Shown here piece after piece: positions 1-7,128 of a stretch of 7,878 bases of DNA (position 1 is its first letter; every line of letters begins with the position of its first letter). The position numbers were made by a program, and so were the translations under genes. Under the pieces are notes generated by a model, which made no database searches, had not been told where the DNA came from, and saw only the letters and a list, made by a program, of their open reading frames with translations. Origin of the DNA: Planctomycetota bacterium (GTDB lineage Bacteria; Planctomycetota; UBA1135; UBA2386); NCBI GenBank assembly GCA_020425915.1, contig JAGQQZ010000081.1, forward strand, positions 1-7,878. Reading direction: 5' to 3'.

Positions 1-287
1 ACGGGCGCCCCGATGGGGCCACTTCGGTCGATCCGTGCGACCCGAACTGGCCGGACGACGGTGACCTCGCGGTCGACTTCGATGACGTGGAACTCGACAC
101 CCCGCAGGTGGCCGAAGTGCTCGACCGAATGCGGACGGTGCGCGCCTCCGGCCGAGCGGCGTGGGCCCTCAACCTGCCGGAATCGATTCGTGATCGCGTT
201 CGGACCTTGGGACGGAGCGATGAGCTGCCGATGAGACCCATGTCGGGACCACGGTTGCCCGCGGTCCTGAGCGAGCTTTGGAGCTGA
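1..287 (+). CDS. C-terminal fragment of an unknown protein with a STAS-like end (5' truncated)
   Basis: The open frame enters from the left edge (first full codon at base 3) and stops with TGA at 285-287, leaving 94 visible residues. The first ~20 are acidic and Asp/Pro-rich. The rest follows a STAS-like pattern: a hydrophobic strand ending in Asp (LAVDFDDVELD), a helix (TPQVAEVLDRMRTVRASG), a second strand (AAWALNLP), then a helix and a short terminal segment (ESIRDRVRTLGRSDEL). In anti-sigma-factor antagonists the first loop normally carries Asp-Ser-Ser-Gly. Here it reads Asp-Thr-Pro-Gln, so the usual phosphorylated serine is missing. The family call is a by-eye inference and could be wrong, but the reading frame is well supported by its position 3 bases ahead of the next start codon. 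If real, it would be a protein-interaction module rather than an enzyme. Confidence 0.55.
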   Translation, partial: GRPDGATSVDPCDPNWPDDGDLAVDFDDVELDTPQVAEVLDRMRTVRASGRAAWALNLPESIRDRVRTLGRSDELPMRPMSGPRLPAVLSELWS

Positions 288-290
288 GCG

Positions 291-1199
291 ATGAGCGAAG
301 AACTGACCGACGAACAACTGGCGAAAGAGCAGGCGACCTCCGGCGAGGAACTCGGCCAGCTCATGGGGTCGGAAGATCCTGCCGCGTCGAAGGCGAGGTT
401 GGAATCGGACGCGATCGCAGCGGCCGAGGCCGCGATCCGCGCCGCGGAGGCGGCGTTGGAGCGTACGCGAGGAGCGGAGCCTGCGGCCGCGCCCGCAGCA
501 GAACCGACGGTCTCCACGCGCAAGCTCTGGATCCTGCGGGTCGTGCTCGTCGTCAACTTCGCGTTGATGGGAGTGATGATCGCGTTGCCGACGCCCATCG
601 CTGTCGACTCGGCACAACCTGCCGAGAACGCGGAACAGCCGGCGCAGGAGTCCCCGGTCGAACCCGAGCCGCCGTTCGTCGAGCCGCTGCGCGACGAGCG
701 GCTGCTGCTGCCGGCGGACAAGAAATACGATGAGGCGCTGATCGCTGGTAGCGACGGCAACTACGAGCTCGCCGCGCAGTTGATGCACGACTACATCCGT
801 GCTCACCCGAACCTCGATCCGGCCTTGATGCAGGGCGCCTACATCATCATGGCGCGCTACCTGCACCTGTCCGGACGCAGCGACGAAGCGATCGAGTACG
901 AGAACGTTGCGCGCCGCATGGTCGGGTCGTCGCATCTTCCGGCCGACCTCTGGCGGACCGCCCGCGCGGCAGAGGAGCGAGGCGACGTGCGCGGCATGCG
1001 CCAGGCCTACGCGCGTCTGCTGCTACAACAGAACATGCTCACGCCGAGCCAGCTCGCCGTGATCACCGAGGCGTACCTGAAGTTCGGTGAGAGCTACCGG
1101 CTCGAAGCGTCGCAAGGCGAGGCCGACGCTCGCGAGACGGAGAACGAGCGGCTCCGCAAGCTGCGCGAGGCCGGCCAGCACACGGAGACGGGCAAGTGA
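291..1199 (+). CDS. Single-pass membrane protein with extracytoplasmic TPR-like domain
   Basis: The product is 302 residues of no recognised named family. Residues 1-60 are acidic and helical, with an Ala/Glu-rich stretch at about 38-60. Residues 61-76 are an Ala/Pro linker. One hydrophobic segment spans about 80-100, preceded by Arg-Lys, which predicts a cytosolic N-terminus and an exported C-terminus. A Pro/Glu/Gln-rich linker (about 105-133) leads to a helical region (about 145-275) with TPR-like spacing, for example YDEALIAGSDGNYELAAQLM and LHLSGRSDEAIEYENVARRM. The tail (about 275-302) is charged and may be coiled coil. The ATG at 291 has GGAG at 280-283, seven bases upstream, which fixes the start. 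The TGA overlaps the GTG of the next gene. The topology would suit a scaffold linking cytoplasmic and envelope partners, but this is inferred from the sequence and its neighbours. Confidence 0.88.
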   Translation: MSEELTDEQLAKEQATSGEELGQLMGSEDPAASKARLESDAIAAAEAAIRAAEAALERTRGAEPAAAPAAEPTVSTRKLWILRVVLVVNFALMGVMIALPTPIAVDSAQPAENAEQPAQESPVEPEPPFVEPLRDERLLLPADKKYDEALIAGSDGNYELAAQLMHDYIRAHPNLDPALMQGAYIIMARYLHLSGRSDEAIEYENVARRMVGSSHLPADLWRTARAAEERGDVRGMRQAYARLLLQQNMLTPSQLAVITEAYLKFGESYRLEASQGEADARETENERLRKLREAGQHTETGK

Positions 1200-2797
1200 A
1201 CGCCCGCGCGATCGTCGTGACCGCGATGCTCGGAGCCGGATCGCTCCTGGCCCAGGACCCGATGTTCGACGTCGCCGAGCGCGGGGACGGACCGTTGGTC
1301 AGCGCGAACCGCACCGGCGTGCCCGGCGACCAGGCGTTGCGCGAGCTCGGTGCGGCGATGGGCTGGGGCGTCGAATTCGAGACCGAACAGCTGCGTGGCC
1401 GGATGTCGGTCACCGGCGTCGACCTCGCGTTCTCGGCGCAGAACCCGCGCATCGTGGCGGGACTCGTCGCGGTCGCAAGTGGCGGCGACGTGATCTTCAA
1501 CGACCGCAGCGAACTCGGCGAACAGCAGACCACCCTCATGGTCGTCTCGCCGGCCGCTCCCAACACGGAGTCGGGTCGTCAACGACTGCGCCGCCGCGCG
1601 ATCCACTGGTATCGCACGTTCCTGCAGGACGAGCTCGAGTTCGACCCGCTCGTCGTCGAACACGGCATGGATGCGCGGATGCACATGGCCAAGCTGCTGA
1701 AGGAGCAGGGAGCCCTGCACGAGGCAGCGCTGGTCTACGCCGAGGTCCAACGCCGCGACCCGTCGCACGACTACGTTCCTGCCGCGTTGCTGGCGCTCGC
1801 CGAGTGCCGGTTCGAGCTCGGCGAGGAGTACTGGGACGAGGCCGAGCGAGCGGTGCGCGATCTGCGCCTGCGGCACCCGAGTCTGCCCCAGGCCGCCGCC
1901 GGCACCGTGTTGCTCGGCAAGATCCTGCTCGCTCGGAAGCGCTACGAAGAGTGCGTCAAGACGATGACCGCGTCGTACCTGCGTCTCGCCGGTACGCCCG
2001 AGATCATCGACCTGTACCTGATCGTGGGGAAGGCCGAGTTCGAGCTGCGCAACCCCGAGAACGTGTTGCGCACGATGAACATCCTCGACGGGGGGCACGA
2101 GTTCCGCGATCTCGATCGCGAGCAGTGGCTCGACTACCTGTTCCTGCGCGGCTACGCGTTGCACGCGCTGGGCAAGCACGACGACGCCGTCGAGGCGCTC
2201 GAGCTGTTCCTCGGCGCGGGTCAGGACGATCGCCGTCGCGGGATCGCGTTCATCCTGCTCGGCCGCACGTATCTCGCGATGGAGCGATTCGTGCAGGCGC
2301 GAGCCGCGGCGATCGAGGCGCACTACCTGAAGGCCGGTGGCCAGCTCGACGGGTACTGGTCGCGCGAGGCCAGCAAGTTCTACGCGCGGACCGCGCTCGA
2401 GATCGGAGACCGCGAGGTCGCCTTCGAGAAGCTCGAGGTCGAGGTGCGTCGCAGTCCGGAGAGCGAGCCGGAATTGGTCATCTACCTGGCGCAGGCGTTC
2501 ATGGAGGAACGCCGCTACCAGAAGGCGATCATCACGTGCGATCTGATCGCTGACCTGCAGAACGACTGGGGCGACCAGGCCCGTCTGATCCGCATCGAGG
2601 CGATGTGGGCGCAGGCGCTGGCCGCCGGTCCTGCCGGGATCCGTGCGTTCCCCGAGCGCGCGATCGAGCACACGAAGAACATCCAGGACAAGCAGCGTCT
2701 GCAGCGGATCTCCGAGATCTTCGGCCGCGCCTACGAGATGAACGGCGAGATCGACAAGGCTGCCGACGCGTACCGAGGGCTGTTGCGATGGGACTGA
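1196..2797 (+). CDS. Exported multi-TPR protein with possible STN-like N-terminal domain
   Basis: The product is 533 residues. Residues 1-19 form a Sec-type signal peptide (Arg at 4, hydrophobic core, SLLA then QDP), so the mature protein probably starts at Gln20. Residues about 40-118 resemble the small beta-alpha STN fold found at the N-terminus of secretins and TonB-dependent receptors. They show an ALRELGAAMGWGVEF-type helix and strand, LRGRMSV, then a second helix (RIVAGLVAVASGG) and strands. From about 155 to the C-terminus the protein is helical with TPR signatures, for example near 157-190, 194-227, 311-343, 350-380, 425-458 and 505-533 (YEMNGEIDKAADAYRGLL). It starts at GTG 1196, four bases inside the preceding gene, with GGAG at 1184-1187. 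No catalytic motif is visible, so an assembly or scaffold role in the envelope is likely. The STN call is tentative; the signal peptide and TPRs are clear. Confidence 0.9.
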   Translation: MNARAIVVTAMLGAGSLLAQDPMFDVAERGDGPLVSANRTGVPGDQALRELGAAMGWGVEFETEQLRGRMSVTGVDLAFSAQNPRIVAGLVAVASGGDVIFNDRSELGEQQTTLMVVSPAAPNTESGRQRLRRRAIHWYRTFLQDELEFDPLVVEHGMDARMHMAKLLKEQGALHEAALVYAEVQRRDPSHDYVPAALLALAECRFELGEEYWDEAERAVRDLRLRHPSLPQAAAGTVLLGKILLARKRYEECVKTMTASYLRLAGTPEIIDLYLIVGKAEFELRNPENVLRTMNILDGGHEFRDLDREQWLDYLFLRGYALHALGKHDDAVEALELFLGAGQDDRRRGIAFILLGRTYLAMERFVQARAAAIEAHYLKAGGQLDGYWSREASKFYARTALEIGDREVAFEKLEVEVRRSPESEPELVIYLAQAFMEERRYQKAIITCDLIADLQNDWGDQARLIRIEAMWAQALAAGPAGIRAFPERAIEHTKNIQDKQRLQRISEIFGRAYEMNGEIDKAADAYRGLLRWD

Positions 2798-3753
2798 GGA
2801 CCGCCTTCGTCCTGATGCTGCTGGCCGCGTCGCTGCCCGCCCAGGGCGGATTCCGCACCACGACGAAGATCGAGGAGGAGCTCGCGCGTCGCGAGCGTGA
2901 GTTCGCCGAGTCGGAGAGCCGCCTGCAGCGGTTGCAGGAGCTCCGCGTGCGGCTCGACCTCGGTCTGCCGGTTCGGGCAGAGCGCTACTTCGCGCTCGAT
3001 CCGGAGCAGCGGGAGTTGGTCCGCGAGAACGGCACCGAGCGCCTGCTGACCGAAGAGAAGGAAGTCGAACGCCTGTCGGTCGCGGCGACGACGCTCGAGG
3101 AGCAACTCGACGCCGCGACCCGCTCGAAGAGCACGGACGACCTCGACGGCGCGCTGACGTCGATCCCGGTCGACCGCGGCACCGACGACCTGCCGATGGT
3201 GAGCGAGCCCGGATCCCCGATCGCGCAGCGCGCACCATCCGAACCATCGACGAACGTGCCGATGCCGTTCCCGTTCGTGGACACCGACGAGGCCGAGGAG
3301 ACCGAACAGGATCCGGGTCAGTCACGGCTGATCGTGGGCTCCGCCAACCACTCGGCCGTCGGTCGGGTCATGCTGCGCTCGGGCGAGGATCTCCTGGCCC
3401 GCGCCGCGACCGCCGAGGGCGAGGCCGCCACGGAACTGCAGGCCCGCGCGATCAAGCACCTGACCGATGCGAAGCGCGAGCTCGAGTTGGTCACCAAGGC
3501 TGACGACGCCGAACTCGTCGACCTGTACTGCCTCGCACGCTGCGAGGAGAAGCTCGGCAACTACGCGGCCGCCGATTCGCTCTACGCGCAGATCATCGCC
3601 CGCGACCAGATCGATCAGCCCGACGGCACCCAGACCTACGGCAAGTGGGGACGTGCCGCGCAGGCCTCGAAGTCCGTCCTCCGTTGGATGCAGGACACTT
3701 CGGGGTGGACCCCCGCGATGGACATCGAGGCGATCCAATGGGAGAGCCGCTGA
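2788..3753 (+). CDS. Exported coiled-coil and TPR-like protein
   Basis: The product is 321 residues. The ATG at 2788 was chosen because it has GAGGG at 2775-2779 and opens directly into a signal peptide (MGLRTAFVLMLLAASLPAQ, cleavage probably before Gln19). An open frame continues upstream but without such a signal. Residues about 27-112 are highly charged with heptad-like leucines (EEELARREREFAESESRLQR, then TEEKEVERLSVAATTLEEQL), suggesting coiled coil broken near residues 56-76. A Pro/Asp/Glu-rich linker runs from about 113 to 180. The C-terminal part (about 190-275) has TPR-like helices, including CLARCEEKLGNYAAADSLYA. The overall plan of signal, coiled coil, disordered linker and TPR recalls CpoB/YbgF-like envelope proteins. 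I see this only as an architectural similarity. It overlaps the previous gene by 10 bases and the kinase gene by 16. Confidence 0.88.
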   Translation: MGLRTAFVLMLLAASLPAQGGFRTTTKIEEELARREREFAESESRLQRLQELRVRLDLGLPVRAERYFALDPEQRELVRENGTERLLTEEKEVERLSVAATTLEEQLDAATRSKSTDDLDGALTSIPVDRGTDDLPMVSEPGSPIAQRAPSEPSTNVPMPFPFVDTDEAEETEQDPGQSRLIVGSANHSAVGRVMLRSGEDLLARAATAEGEAATELQARAIKHLTDAKRELELVTKADDAELVDLYCLARCEEKLGNYAAADSLYAQIIARDQIDQPDGTQTYGKWGRAAQASKSVLRWMQDTSGWTPAMDIEAIQWESR

Positions 3754-4829
3754 CGGCCGCCGCGTTGTCCGACCAGGATCTCCGCAGCGGGTTCGCTTCG
3801 TTCGTCGAAGCCGCGCGGCGCCTGGAGGAGAGCTACACCGCGCTCAAGGCGCGGGCGGCCGAGATCGACCTGCAGCTCTCGAAGGCCAACGAACGCCTGG
3901 CCACGACGCTCGCCGAGCGCGAGGCCGTGTTCTCCGCGTTGCCCGTCGGCGTCATCGCGCTCGACGAACAGGGCGAAGAGCGATTCCGCAACGCGGCCGG
4001 GGAACGCCTCGGCGAGCGAGCGTCGGAACTCGGCTTCGACATGATGGCGGCGCCCGAAGGGCTGCACGAACTCGAGGACCTGTCGCTGCGATTGTCGCGC
4101 GTGCCGATGGCGGACGGCGGTTCGCTCGTGCTGATCGAGGACCGATCCCAAGTCGCTCGACTCGAGCGCGAGGTCGACCGCCTGGATCGTCTCGCCGGAC
4201 TGTCGGAGCTGGCGCTCGGCGTCGCCCACGAGATCAAGAACCCACTGAACGGGGTGATGGGATTCGCATCCCTGATCGAGCGTCAGTCCGACCCGGAGCA
4301 GATCAAGCGCTACGCCGAGAAGATCGGGGCGGGCATGCGCGACGTCGACACGATCGTGAAGGCCATGCTCGCGTTCGCGCGACCGAGCGAGCGCGAGATC
4401 GCGCCGCGTCCGATCGGCGACTGCGTCGCCGCGGCGGCGGCCGAGGCAGGCATGCCGCGCGATCGGATCGAGGTCCGCGGTCCGAGTGAGCTCTGCGTCG
4501 ACGGACCGACGATCGTGCGCGTCCTCGCGAACCTGTTCCGCAACAGCTGTGAAGCCGGGTCGGGTGCGATCGCGATCGATGTCACCGAGCAACCGAACGA
4601 GCTGTGCCTCGACGTCGTGGACGACGGTCCCGGTGTCGGGTCCGACGTGCGCGATCGCGTGTTCGAACCGTTCGTGTCGTCGAAGGACCGCGGCCACGGA
4701 CTCGGGCTCGCGTTGGTCGCGCGCGTCCTGTCGTTCCTCGGTGGCTCGATCGAACTGCAGAACCCCGGCGAGAAGGGCGCGCACTTCCGAGTCCGCGTCC
4801 CGTACGCCGACGGAGGCGCGCATGGCTGA
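3738..4829 (+). CDS. Soluble PAS-like sensor histidine kinase, NtrB type
   Basis: The product is 363 residues with no membrane segment or signal peptide, so it should act in the cytoplasm. Residues about 20-62 are helical and probably coiled coil. Residues about 62-140 look like a PAS domain (AVFSALPVGVIALDEQGEER). The H-box LALGVAHEIKNPLNGVMGF has the phospho-acceptor His164. It is followed by Glu-x-x-Asn (165-168), the motif used for phosphatase activity in HisKA kinases. The ATPase domain has an N-box (Asn265, Asn269), a G1 box DDGPG (295-299), an F-box VFEPFVSSK (308-316) and a G2 box GHGLGLA (319-325). All catalytic motifs are intact. It probably phosphorylates Asp54 of the regulator encoded next, whose gene it overlaps by 8 bases. 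The start ATG at 3738 has GAGG at 3727-3730. The signal it senses is unknown. Confidence 0.96.
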   Translation: MGEPLTAAALSDQDLRSGFASFVEAARRLEESYTALKARAAEIDLQLSKANERLATTLAEREAVFSALPVGVIALDEQGEERFRNAAGERLGERASELGFDMMAAPEGLHELEDLSLRLSRVPMADGGSLVLIEDRSQVARLEREVDRLDRLAGLSELALGVAHEIKNPLNGVMGFASLIERQSDPEQIKRYAEKIGAGMRDVDTIVKAMLAFARPSEREIAPRPIGDCVAAAAAEAGMPRDRIEVRGPSELCVDGPTIVRVLANLFRNSCEAGSGAIAIDVTEQPNELCLDVVDDGPGVGSDVRDRVFEPFVSSKDRGHGLGLALVARVLSFLGGSIELQNPGEKGAHFRVRVPYADGGAHG

Positions 4830-6171
4830 CGACGTCGTCCTGCTCGCCGACGACGAGCCGTTGAGTCGGGAGTTCCTCGCCGAGGCCCTGCGGATGTGCG
4901 GCGTGCAGGTCGTCGAGGCCGAGGACGGTCTCGTCGCGATGGAGTTGCTCCGTTCGCTGTCGATCGACTACGTGTTCACGGATCTGCAGATGCCGCGGAA
5001 GGACGGCGTCGCGGTGCTGACCGAGTCCAAGTTGCTCGACCCCGATCGGCCGGTCGTGCTCGTCACGGCGCACGGAACGATGGGGGTCGCGATCGAAGCG
5101 ATGCGCAGAGGCGCCGACGACATCCTCGAGAAGCCGGCCATGTTCGAGGACATCGAACTTGCTTTGACGCGGGTTCGGGAGCGACGTCGGCTTCGGCAGG
5201 AGAACCGGTTCCTGCGCGCGCAGAGCGTCGGTGACGACATGCTCGTCGAGAGCGCGGCCATGCGGGGGATCATGGAGATCGTCGCGCGGGTCGCGCCGAG
5301 CCCCGCCTCGGTGCTGATCCAGGGTGAGAGCGGCACGGGCAAGGAACGCGTCGCCGCGCACGTGCACCGGGCGAGCGATCGGGCCGACGGGCCGTTCGTC
5401 AAGGTCAACTGCGCCGCGATCCCCGAGAGCTTGATGGAGAGCGAATTCTTCGGCCACGAGGCCGGCGCGTTCACGGGGGCGAACAAGCGGCGCATCGGCT
5501 GCTTCGAACTCGCGGACGGCGGCACGCTGTTCCTGGACGAGGTCGCGGAGATGCCGCTCGGCCTGCAGGCCAAGTTGCTGCGCGCGCTCCAGGAAGGCGA
5601 GTTCGCCCGGGTCGGCGGCGGACGGACGATCTCGGTCGACGTGCGCGTGGTCGCGGCGACGAACCGCGACCTCGCGGCGGAAGTCGCGGCAGGTCGATTC
5701 CGTGAGGATCTCTACTACCGGCTCAACGTCGTTCCGATCGTGTTGCCGCCGCTGCGCGAGCGCCCCGACGAGATCCTCCCGCTCGCGAAGCGCTTCCTCG
5801 GCGACGACGTCGAGATCGACGCCGCGGCTGCCGACCTCCTCGTCCAGCACGGCTGGCGCGGCAACGTCCGGGAGCTGCAGAACCTGATCCAACGGGCGAG
5901 CCTGTTGTGCCGCGACGGCGTCGTGGACGAGCAGCTGATCGGTCCCTGGCTCGGCGTCGAGAACTCGTCGTCCACCGTCCCCGGTCGGGAGCGGGCGGAT
6001 GCTGCACTCGAGGCCGGGCGATCGCTTCGTTCGGTCGAACAGGAGCTGATCCAGGTTACTCTGGATGCCTGTGGGGGTAATCGGACTCGCGCCGCGAAGA
6101 TGCTGGGCATCGGCGTCCGTACCCTGTTCAACAAGCTGAAGGCTCTCGAAGAGACCTCCGCCGAGTCCTGA
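4822..6171 (+). CDS. NtrC-family sigma-54-dependent response regulator
   Basis: The product is 449 residues with the standard three-domain layout. The receiver (about 4-118) has the acidic pocket Asp10/Asp11, phospho-acceptor Asp54 in TDLQMP, Thr82 and Lys104. A basic helical linker (about 117-135) follows. The AAA+ domain (about 140-370) has Walker A GESGTGKE (168-175), the sigma-54 contact loop GAFTGA (215-220), Walker B GGTLFLDE (233-240), sensor I AATNRDL (278-284), REDLYYRLNV (294-303) with its arginines, and sensor II WRGNVREL (345-352). A Fis-type helix-turn-helix lies at about 404-441 (ACGGNRTRAAKMLGIGVRTL). Every motif needed for activating sigma-54 RNA polymerase is present. The start ATG 4822 has GGAGG at 4812-4816. 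It is almost certainly the cognate partner of the kinase encoded just upstream. Its target promoters cannot be assigned from this window. Confidence 0.97.
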   Translation: MADDVVLLADDEPLSREFLAEALRMCGVQVVEAEDGLVAMELLRSLSIDYVFTDLQMPRKDGVAVLTESKLLDPDRPVVLVTAHGTMGVAIEAMRRGADDILEKPAMFEDIELALTRVRERRRLRQENRFLRAQSVGDDMLVESAAMRGIMEIVARVAPSPASVLIQGESGTGKERVAAHVHRASDRADGPFVKVNCAAIPESLMESEFFGHEAGAFTGANKRRIGCFELADGGTLFLDEVAEMPLGLQAKLLRALQEGEFARVGGGRTISVDVRVVAATNRDLAAEVAAGRFREDLYYRLNVVPIVLPPLRERPDEILPLAKRFLGDDVEIDAAAADLLVQHGWRGNVRELQNLIQRASLLCRDGVVDEQLIGPWLGVENSSSTVPGRERADAALEAGRSLRSVEQELIQVTLDACGGNRTRAAKMLGIGVRTLFNKLKALEETSAES

Positions 6172-6176
6172 CCGCG

Positions 6177-7121
6177 ATGCCGAGTGTGAAGAGCGACCAA
6201 CAAGCCAACCACGCGACCAACCTGCGTGGTCGCCGTCGGGCCCCGGTGCCGACCGGTCCGCTGTCGGGCAAGCGTTCGCCGCTGCGCCGGTTCCTCTCGC
6301 GGGCGCTCGCTCGCGTCAACGAGGCGCTCGACGTCCTGCCGCCCGGTCGCTGGCTCCACCGTCGCGTCCAGCGCAACACGCACTTCTCGCAGGTCGACAT
6401 CGAACTGCGGCGCGGCGGTGCCGGGCTCGAAGGCATGCGCATCGCGTTCCTGTCCGACGTGCACTGCGGCTCGTTCATGAACGAATCCGACCTCTGTCGG
6501 ATGTTCGAACGCGTCGCCGCGCAGGAGCCGGACATGATCTGCTTCGGTGGCGACCTCGTGAACACGCGCGAGCGCCAGGTCCTGATGCTGCGCAAGCCGC
6601 TCGGGCTCGTGAAGCCGCCGCTCGGAATCTATGCGGTCCCCGGCAACCACGATCACTTCTTCGGTCGCGACATCGGTCTGTGGGAAGCGTTCCTGCGCGA
6701 GCAGGGAGTCCACGTGCTGATCAATCGGGGCATGCGCGTGGAGCGCGACGGCAGCCCGCTGTGGGTCGCAGGCGTCGACGACCTCACCGAGGCCGAGCCG
6801 GACCTGGCGCGCGCGATGTACGGCGCCGATCCCGACGACCCGGTCCTGCTGCTGTCGCACCATCCGGACTTCTTCGTCGAGGCGATCGACGCGAACATCG
6901 ACCTGCAGTTGAGCGGCCACACCCACGGCGGCCAGATCGTGTTCGGTGGCTGGACGCCGCTGAAGCACAGCGAGTTCGGCTACTGGCGTGGGCTGTTCGA
7001 ACGCGAACTCAGCCAGCTCTACGTCAGCCGCGGCGTCGGAGTCACGGTGTTGCCGCTGCGGATCGGGGCCTCGGCCGAGGTCCCGGTCATCAACCTGCGC
7101 ACGCCCCGGGTCGAGGGCTGA
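6177..7121 (+). CDS. YkuE/YaeI-type metallophosphoesterase
   Basis: The product is 314 residues. The calcineurin-like metal-binding motifs are complete and in order: Asp94-x-His96 in LSDVHCG, Gly125-Asp126 in FGGDLVN, Gly156-Asn157-His158-Asp159, His228 in LSHHPDF, and Gly247-His248-Thr249-His250 followed by GGQ. This order and the SGHTHGGQ ending match the YkuE/YaeI group, which includes membrane-lipid pyrophosphatases such as chlamydial LpxG, as well as many uncharacterised enzymes. Residues 1-80 are very basic with a possible amphipathic segment but no clear signal peptide or membrane helix, so the protein may bind the membrane from the cytoplasmic face. The start ATG lies five bases after the regulator's stop and has no good Shine-Dalgarno sequence (only a weak GAG 11 bases away), consistent with reinitiation after the upstream gene. 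The substrate is not deducible. Confidence 0.92.
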   Translation: MPSVKSDQQANHATNLRGRRRAPVPTGPLSGKRSPLRRFLSRALARVNEALDVLPPGRWLHRRVQRNTHFSQVDIELRRGGAGLEGMRIAFLSDVHCGSFMNESDLCRMFERVAAQEPDMICFGGDLVNTRERQVLMLRKPLGLVKPPLGIYAVPGNHDHFFGRDIGLWEAFLREQGVHVLINRGMRVERDGSPLWVAGVDDLTEAEPDLARAMYGADPDDPVLLLSHHPDFFVEAIDANIDLQLSGHTHGGQIVFGGWTPLKHSEFGYWRGLFERELSQLYVSRGVGVTVLPLRIGASAEVPVINLRTPRVEG

Positions 7122-7128
7122 ATTCGAG

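Noticed and set aside
1087..2553. Long plus-strand frame overlapping the STN-TPR gene in another frame
   Set aside because: Its product is dominated by Arg, Ala and Gly with no domain pattern, and the competing frame has a signal peptide and TPRs.
2605..2787. Upstream extension of the coiled-coil TPR gene
   Set aside because: The frame is open but Arg-rich and overlaps the preceding gene. ATG 2788 has a good ribosome-binding site and starts a textbook signal peptide.
1094..3325. Very long open frame on the minus strand opposite the two exported TPR genes
   Set aside because: It lies wholly antisense to genes with signal peptides, ribosome-binding sites and TPR motifs. Its translation is an Arg/Ala/Asp/Leu-biased string without motifs, as expected for the reverse strand of GC-rich coding DNA. 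The same applies to the long minus-strand frames at 3636-4823, 4582-5892 and 5715-6968.
3645..3737. Upstream extension of the histidine kinase gene
   Set aside because: It would overlap the preceding gene by over 100 bases. ATG 3738 has GAGG at proper spacing and the kinase domains are complete without the extension.
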